Notes under the pieces: generated by a model
The model's input: the letters and a program-made list of their open reading frames with translations, nothing else
What the model was told of the DNA's origin: nothing
Databases searched by the model: none
Assembly (NCBI GenBank): GCA_019400425.1
Contig: JAFREE010000091.1
Coordinates: 1 to 64,000 of the forward strand
Length of the DNA stretch: 64,000 nt
Origin: Hymenochaete sp. R1
Taxonomy: Eukaryota > Basidiomycota > Agaricomycetes > Hymenochaetales > Hymenochaetaceae
Direction: 5' to 3'
Translations under genes and position numbers: made by a program
Shown here: piece by piece, positions 56,456 to 64,000 of the stretch
How positions within the stretch are numbered: the first letter of the stretch is position 1
Layout of the letters: each line of letters opens with the position of its first letter

Positions 56456-57755
56456 AGGAAGGAGGGTCAACTATTCCTATACTTACGATATTCAAGTTGA
56501 TGGTGTTGGGGTCGGGCGGAGAGGGGTTGAAGTTGAACGAATTCACGACGACAGACAATTACGGCTCGTATTTATCGACAAATGTGTCTCTCATGCATGT
56601 ACACACGCATCACAACAAACCCCCTTAACCAAGCTTAAGACCTCCGAGAACTCAAAAGAACGAAAACAAAAATTGGAAAAGAAGAATGCATTGTGAATGA
56701 GTACGGAATCTGCGTGCGTGTATCATGATGGGTCATTGGGTGCTGTACATGTGTGTTACGTGTACGTTTCAGAACCAGAGCCAGAGCCCGAACTTCCCCA
56801 AATCCAAACCCAAACCCAGACAAACGACGCCCCCATTCTAACCTTTACCTTTACATCAATATTCACATCCACTGTCACCAAAAGAATAAAGAAGAGAAGC
56901 AGAGTAAAAGAGGGAAGTCAAGAAACCAAAGAAGAGAGGAAAGAAAGAAAGAAAAGAAGACTGACTAAGGGGTGCGGTGCGGTGCGCAGGTACCAGGCTA
57001 AGGTAGGATTAAACACGATACATGAGTGTATTAAGGCGCAAAAAGACCTAGGGAAGAAAGCGCAATGGTGGGGAGGGAAGAAACGGAAATAAAATGAAGC
57101 AACGTGGACTTCGTCCGTGTATGACTATGATTATGAGTGTATGGCCGTGCAACGCACACCTCTCCGAATTTTCTGTCAACTGGCACTGGCACTGGCACTG
57201 GCAACCTGCTACTGCTTCGACGCTGCTACCTGAAGCGAAGCGAAGCGGAGTGGAGGGAGGGGCCAAAAGTCCGAGGAAAGAGAGCACGGAAACAGCGTTT
57301 GGGATTGCTTTGAAAGTGTCTGGTCTGGATGATAAGTGTGTTAAAGAAGAGAGACGGGGGAGGACGGGCGAAAGGGTCGTGGAATGTACGAGGTACGGTG
57401 TACGATGTACGGTGTACGATGTACGATGTATGCCATACCAATGAGCCAAACGCAAACACTAGAACGGACGCGAAGGACAGAGCGGATTATGCATCTAAAA
57501 AGATGAGGAGATGGGATTGAGATCGAGATCGAGTATCGGAAACTCAGAAAACCAACGCGCAAAATAGAACACTTAAAAAGAAAAGAACAGAAAAAAGCGG
57601 ATTGGATTGGGAGGGCGGGTCGGGTATGGACACGGACACGGACACATCGGAGTCGGAGTCGGACTAAAACCTATATAACCTATAGTAGTTAAGAGAGAGA
57701 GAGAAACCAGAAATGGGTCGAAAGGAGGGAGAAGTCGTCGTCATCGTCGTCGTCA
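56456..57755. other. Convergent 3' region, low complexity
   Basis: A 1.3-kb gap between the stops of USE1 and the GT2 gene. It contains short tandem repeats (CCAGAGC-like, TGGCAC x3 at 57181-57198, GTACGRT heptamers, GGACAC and GGAGTC units near 57620-57660) and purine tracts. No gene was seen. Confidence 0.55.
57386..57427. repeat. Heptamer microsatellite, GTACGRK x6
   Basis: Six adjacent 7-bp units were read directly: GTACGAG, GTACGGT, GTACGAT, GTACGGT, GTACGAT, GTACGAT. It lies in the convergent intergenic region. Confidence 0.9.
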
Positions 57756-59655
57756 TCATGCATAATGATGTGAAAATCCATTCGACGACGCGTTGGGCGA
57801 GTCGAATCGGTTCTTCGAGTCCGCGTTGAGCTTCTCGTCCGAAGGCGAGCGGGGCGAGTGTGAGTCCATTGCGGCGGTTGCGGCTGTCGGGTCGCCGACG
57901 CCTGTGCGGGTGCCCCAGCCAGTCTAGAAAAAAAGGGGGGGAAGGGATAATTTATGCTTAGCATCGAACACGAACACGAAGGAAGGAAGGGATTTGGATT
58001 TGGGAAACTTACTTCGTGTAGAGTGAGCAGGGCGTAAACTTTCATGATGGCGAAGTAATAGCCGAAGAGGATGAAGGCGGGGACGTAGACGATGTGTTTG
58101 GGTTGGTTCCAGAGATGCGGCATGAGTTTCAGTGTTCGGGTCGCTGAGAGCCAGGCGACGTAACATAGGATGACGTTCCTGTTGGTGCAATTGTACCATC
58201 AGTTCTGAGACAGGTTGAGGGGTATCAAGGGTTATGAACATACCACCACGGTAAGTGGTACCCACCGTCGTCGACGGGTATGGTACTTTTGTAAACAACG
58301 ATGGATACAAGGACGGGACCGACAAGTAGAGTGAACGGGTTGAAGATTTTGTCCAGCTGGAACATGATGTCAGCCCCAAACCGAGATGTAATCTCTCAGA
58401 CAAACATACCATCGTGTAAGCAACATATGGATGTTGCGTCCAGATGTAACGCTCGGTGAACAGAGACCGGAAATCGCTCCGCCAAGTGTTCCTCGTCCAC
58501 CGCAGCACCTGTTTCAGGAACCTCCAATTCGGCTTCATCGTACTCAAGATCTCCGCCTCCTTGCAGCACTGAATGTACGTCGTCCACCCATGGCTGACCA
58601 TCCACCGCGTCAAGAACTTATCGTCGCCCGAGTTGAGCTGATACCGGTCCAACCAGAAATCGTGCGTGAAGCCGTGTAAGAACTCGGGGTCTTTGAGGAT
58701 GATCGTCCGGTACGCCGCCGTGCGACCCGAGAGACAGCAAACGCCACCGTCGATGTGTGTCGACGACGAGATCTCGATGTTCCGGATCGTCAACCGAAAC
58801 GCCGCCAGGACCTCCCATACCGTCATCTTCTCCCCACACGCCTGAACACGTTGACTCGTCCCGACCCCGCCCACCTTCTGGTCTTCGAAACACGCAAGGA
58901 CATACGGGAGCAGCGTCGGCGGCCATATCGCGTCGTCGTCGGCGAAGACGATGATGTCGGTGGTGGTGTTCTTGATTCCATGGCTCATCTGCAGCCGCTT
59001 GTTCGCGTAAGGGACGGTGAGGACACGAATACGCTCCGGGTCGACGGAGTCGGCGAGTTCCTGAAGCGGGCCGCGCATTTTCTCCTCGGTGATGATGAGG
59101 ATTTCCTTGGGCTTGCCGATAAGCCAGGAATGGGCAGCTTCCTTGAATTCTTCGCCGGCGTCGATGGTGGGGACGATGATGGTGACATCTTCCGGGGCGA
59201 CGTAAGTTGGGTTCTCCGGGAGCGGGACGGGACGGTACGCGAGAGAGGCAAATATACGAAGGAAGTACCAGAGGTAACGATAGAAGCTGGAATGAGGGGA
59301 GGTTGTCAGCAACAAGACTCTGTATCAATATTATCCTCGAAAGTAAAGCGATACGGCGGGGAACATGCTGTTGCAAGCAACGAGGGAAGCTGCAGTTTGC
59401 CGCCTCGAAGGCGGGGAGTAGAAAGGAAAGCAATTTCAAAGAAACGACAATGTGATACCCGCGCTTCTATCTCCCAAGTTGACCGAATTTGAAAAAAAGG
59501 TAGAAAGCCAAGCCAAACGTACCCGATGACCCCGAAGGGAATGACTGTAACACCCAAGCGCAAAACATGAGCATTCTTCGCCCAGAAAGTTTGCAAGGAA
59601 AGAAAAGAAAAGGAGACGCACAGACGAGGAACTTGTCGGAAGTCAAGTACAACAT
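57756..59655 (-). CDS. CPS1: GT2 polysaccharide synthase, Cps1/hyaluronan-synthase-like
   Basis: Six exons (59655-59622, 59544-59523, 59286-58410, 58356-58244, 58178-58013, 57923-57756) give 459 residues. After an N-terminal hydrophobic stretch (IPFGVIGFYRYLWYFL) comes a family 2 glycosyltransferase domain: VTIIVPTIDAGEEF, metal-binding DDD at about 135-137 (FADDDAIWPP), acceptor-site GDDKFLTRW (about 239) and processivity motif QVLRW (about 278-282). Three or so membrane helices and a short hydrophilic tail follow. This matches the Cryptococcus Cps1 family, linked there to hyaluronan-type polymer synthesis. The product in this organism is unknown. The first two exons are the least certain: the chosen GTGCGT donor and TTACAG acceptor give a continuous hydrophobic N-terminus, but a GTCTGT donor with an AAG acceptor is also in frame. 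Confidence 0.85.
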
Positions 59656-60341
59656 GCGAGAGGAGATAGTCGCACGTTAACCCAGTGCGAAGGGCGAGCG
59701 AGGTTGAAGCTATATAGGTTGGCCGGAGTGAGGGAGTGTGTGTTGAGTGCGGTAGGTGGTGTGCTAGGAGGATGTGTGAAAGAGCGACGGGGGTGCTACG
59801 CCTGATGGCGGTATGCGGAGACGAGGAAGGGGGTGGGGGATGGATGAGCGGAGGAGAGAAAGAGGTGGATGGAGGGAGGGAGAGAGAGGAGAGACCCGGA
59901 GTTATGGGCTAAAGGTGCAAGTTTGAGGCTGGCTTGGGATCCAGCTCTAAGCCTCTAACTCTCTTGGCCCAGGTTCTTTCTCAACTGCGGCCCGCGTCAG
60001 CCTCCGTTCCGTCCTTCTATTCTTTACGCTACAACTCTGGACTAGTACTGCGTCGACGACTCGTTTGGTCGTTGTAAGGAGAGAGGGAGAGTACAAGGAC
60101 GACAGCCACGATGGGTCGTCGTGCATTTCATGTGTTCTCACAAACTTCACAGAAAAGCTCTTGCAATCATCAAATTTCATATCACGACAACGGTGACATC
60201 ACCCCCTTTTGCTCTCCTCAACATCTCGCAATTTCTTTTTAATTCTCTACACGAGCATAATCGAGCACTATACACTGTTAAATAGCTAGATTGCGTTTTG
60301 TGTCTGTTTTATGCCATAGCTAAGCTGAATAGCTTAACAAT
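59656..60341. other. GT2 promoter and 3' flank of KRS1
   Basis: A 686-bp gap between two minus-strand genes. The part next to the GT2 start is G/A-rich (GGAGGGAGGG-type runs at 59820-59900). No gene was seen. Confidence 0.5.
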
Positions 60342-62617
<2,276 letters not shown>

Positions 62618-63010
62618 TTTTCTGAAAGAGTAGCGCAAAGGGGTCGGACGAGCAAAGGTGTGGAGGATATGGAACGGACGAAGATTGCGGGATAGGGATA
62701 GGGATAGGGCTGATCTCAGCATCTGCTGCCCCCTTCTCCTTCTGGATCCAGTAACTAGAGACCAGCACACGCGCACGAAACCCAGTTTGCAGACAGCTCA
62801 CCAAATATAGCAAGTAACTCTCACGACCATCACTTCTCCGGCTACCCCTTCCCTTCTTCTATCCCTGTCTCTCTGACTCTGGAACCCTACCTAACCCTCC
62901 TCCTAACACGCGCCTCCTTCCCCCTTCCCCCTTCCCCCTTTCTTCCCGACTTTCTCTTTCTCTTCTCCTTTCTCATTGCTTTGTTCTTGTCCTTTAGATA
63001 GACAGACACG
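62618..63010. promoter_or_regulatory. Divergent promoter, KRS1 / RBR ligase
   Basis: A 393-bp gap between outward-facing start codons. The plus strand is strongly CT-rich near the RBR start, including CTTCCCC x3 at 62917-62937 and TTTCTC runs up to 62975, a common feature of fungal core promoters. Confidence 0.55.
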
Positions 63011-64000
63011 ATGTCCTCAGACTACGATTACTCAGACGATGATCAAGAGTTCTACGACGATATGGACATGGATGACAATGACGATGTTATGGATGACGAC
63101 GATGAAGGTGCGTCTATCCTCCAATCGCATGCCCAGTGGCCGTCACCTGAATATCCTAGATTCTGGCATCTCAGAGGGTGAAATGGACATGGATCTCCCC
63201 AAAGAGTCCAACGCTTCAGCATCCAAGCGCAAGGCATACGAGGTCGACTTCGATACTTTGCCCCAAGACGTTGTCGAATCTCTTATCCGCAAAGATATCG
63301 AACACATCTCTAGCATATTCGGTATTTCGGTCAGTATGTGGCTCGTGAATGGATGGATTGTGTTACTGACCGCGTGTGGCCACGTTTAGAATGACAACGC
63401 CTCCCTCTTGCTCCGTCACATGGACTGGAACAAAGAGAAGCTCATCGAGAAGTACATGGACACCCCTACTGAGCTCGAAGTCAAAGCGGGCGTCACTTTA
63501 GCTCCTCCACAGCCCGCGGCCTCTTCATCGCGGCCTTCAGGCTCCCGAACCAAGTCTATTGTTTCAGCTGTGGCGAACAAGCGGACGACACGCCGTTCTG
63601 TAGCTGAGTCAGCCACGCGCGCAAAGGTTGCCGAACCCGAGCCTCAACCCTCCGTCTGCCAAATTTGCTTCGACGACGAGCAAACGGACATGAAAGCATT
63701 TACGTGTGGTCACAACTACTGCTCGGAATGTTGGTCGACGTACATCCGAGGGAAGATTCGAGGAGAGGGAGAGATCAGTATCGGATGCATGTCACCCGAG
63801 TGCACGTTGGTTGCTCCAGACTCTTTCATCAAGTCTGTGGTTGGAGAAGACATAGAGACTGCCGTCAGGTTCCAGGAGCTGATCGTCCGTCACTTTGTCG
63901 GTTACAACAAGAATTACAAATTCTGCCCGCATCCGGGTTGCACGTACACCGTCTCCTGTCCTTCAGCCGCGACCAAATCGGCGCTTGCTACCGTCGTCCC
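63011..64000 (+). CDS. RBR-type E3 ubiquitin ligase, Ariadne family (3' end beyond window)
   Basis: Exons 63011-63107, 63160-63329 and 63390-64000 (open at the edge) give the first ~293 residues. An acidic N-terminus (MSSDYDYSDDDQEFYDD) precedes an Ariadne-like UBA-type segment (DVVESLIRKDIEHISSIFGI, then NASLLLRHMDWNKEKLIEKY). RING1 begins near residue 179: CQICFDD, FTCGHNYCSECW, then IGCMSPEC. The start of the in-between-RING region follows (VRHFVGYNKNYKFCPHPGC). RBR ligases take ubiquitin from an E2 onto a RING2 cysteine, and that domain lies outside the window. The order acidic tail, UBA-like, RING1, IBR is that of Ariadne-1 proteins. Start choice: first ATG, directly after a CT-rich leader. 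Confidence 0.9.

Noticed and set aside
58618..59439. 273-codon minus-strand frame and 245-codon plus-strand frame over the GT2 gene
   Set aside because: Both are out of frame with the GT2 motifs (DDD, GDD, QVLRW) and arise from strong third-position C/G bias.

Overview
This is a nuclear contig segment from a filamentous basidiomycete, most likely a mushroom-forming Agaricomycete. The genes carry many short GT-AG introns, mostly 45-80 nt, with exons down to 11-27 nt. UTR-sized intergenic gaps are the rule, and the gene content is typical of that group. No rRNA, tRNA, CRISPR array or intact transposon was recognised. All exon chains were spliced by hand, and each keeps an open frame through every junction. 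None has been checked against transcripts or databases.

Layout. 1-2530: no gene. 2531-6473 (-): homeodomain transcription factor whose recognition helix is split by a 17-nt exon. 6474-16733: 10.3 kb without a confident gene, rich in low-complexity DNA and a recurring TACTAGTA palindrome, with some coding-like blocks at 13-15 kb. 16734-20538 (-): Wee1-type mitotic kinase, divergent from a probable telomere TPP1/Tpz1-type protein (21047-23002, +). An R3H-domain protein follows (23239-24663, +). A division 1 chitin synthase (24888-29117, -) and porphobilinogen synthase HEM2 (29456-30910, -) come next. 32676-34258 (-): Ser/Pro-rich protein of unknown function. 34259-41477: second gene-poor stretch of 7.2 kb.

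The right third is gene-dense: a type II membrane glycosyltransferase-like protein (41478-43074, -), a small His-rich secreted or membrane protein (43487-44507, +), a disordered 697-residue protein (44938-47082, -), an Hsp110/Sse1 chaperone (47636-50177, -), the GATOR2/SEA subunit Mio/Sea4 (50523-54263, -), the ER SNARE Use1 (55271-56455, +), a Cps1/hyaluronan-synthase-like GT2 enzyme (57756-59655, -), cytosolic lysyl-tRNA synthetase (60342-62617, -) and the 5' part of an Ariadne-type RBR ubiquitin ligase running off the right edge (63011-64000, +).

The genes do not form one pathway. They group loosely into cell cycle and chromosome ends (Wee1, TPP1-like), cell wall and surface polysaccharide (chitin synthase, Cps1-like, type II glycosyltransferase), secretory traffic (Use1), proteostasis and nutrient signalling (Sse1, RBR ligase, Mio), heme synthesis and translation. 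The least explained parts are the two gene-poor stretches and the lineage-specific proteins.
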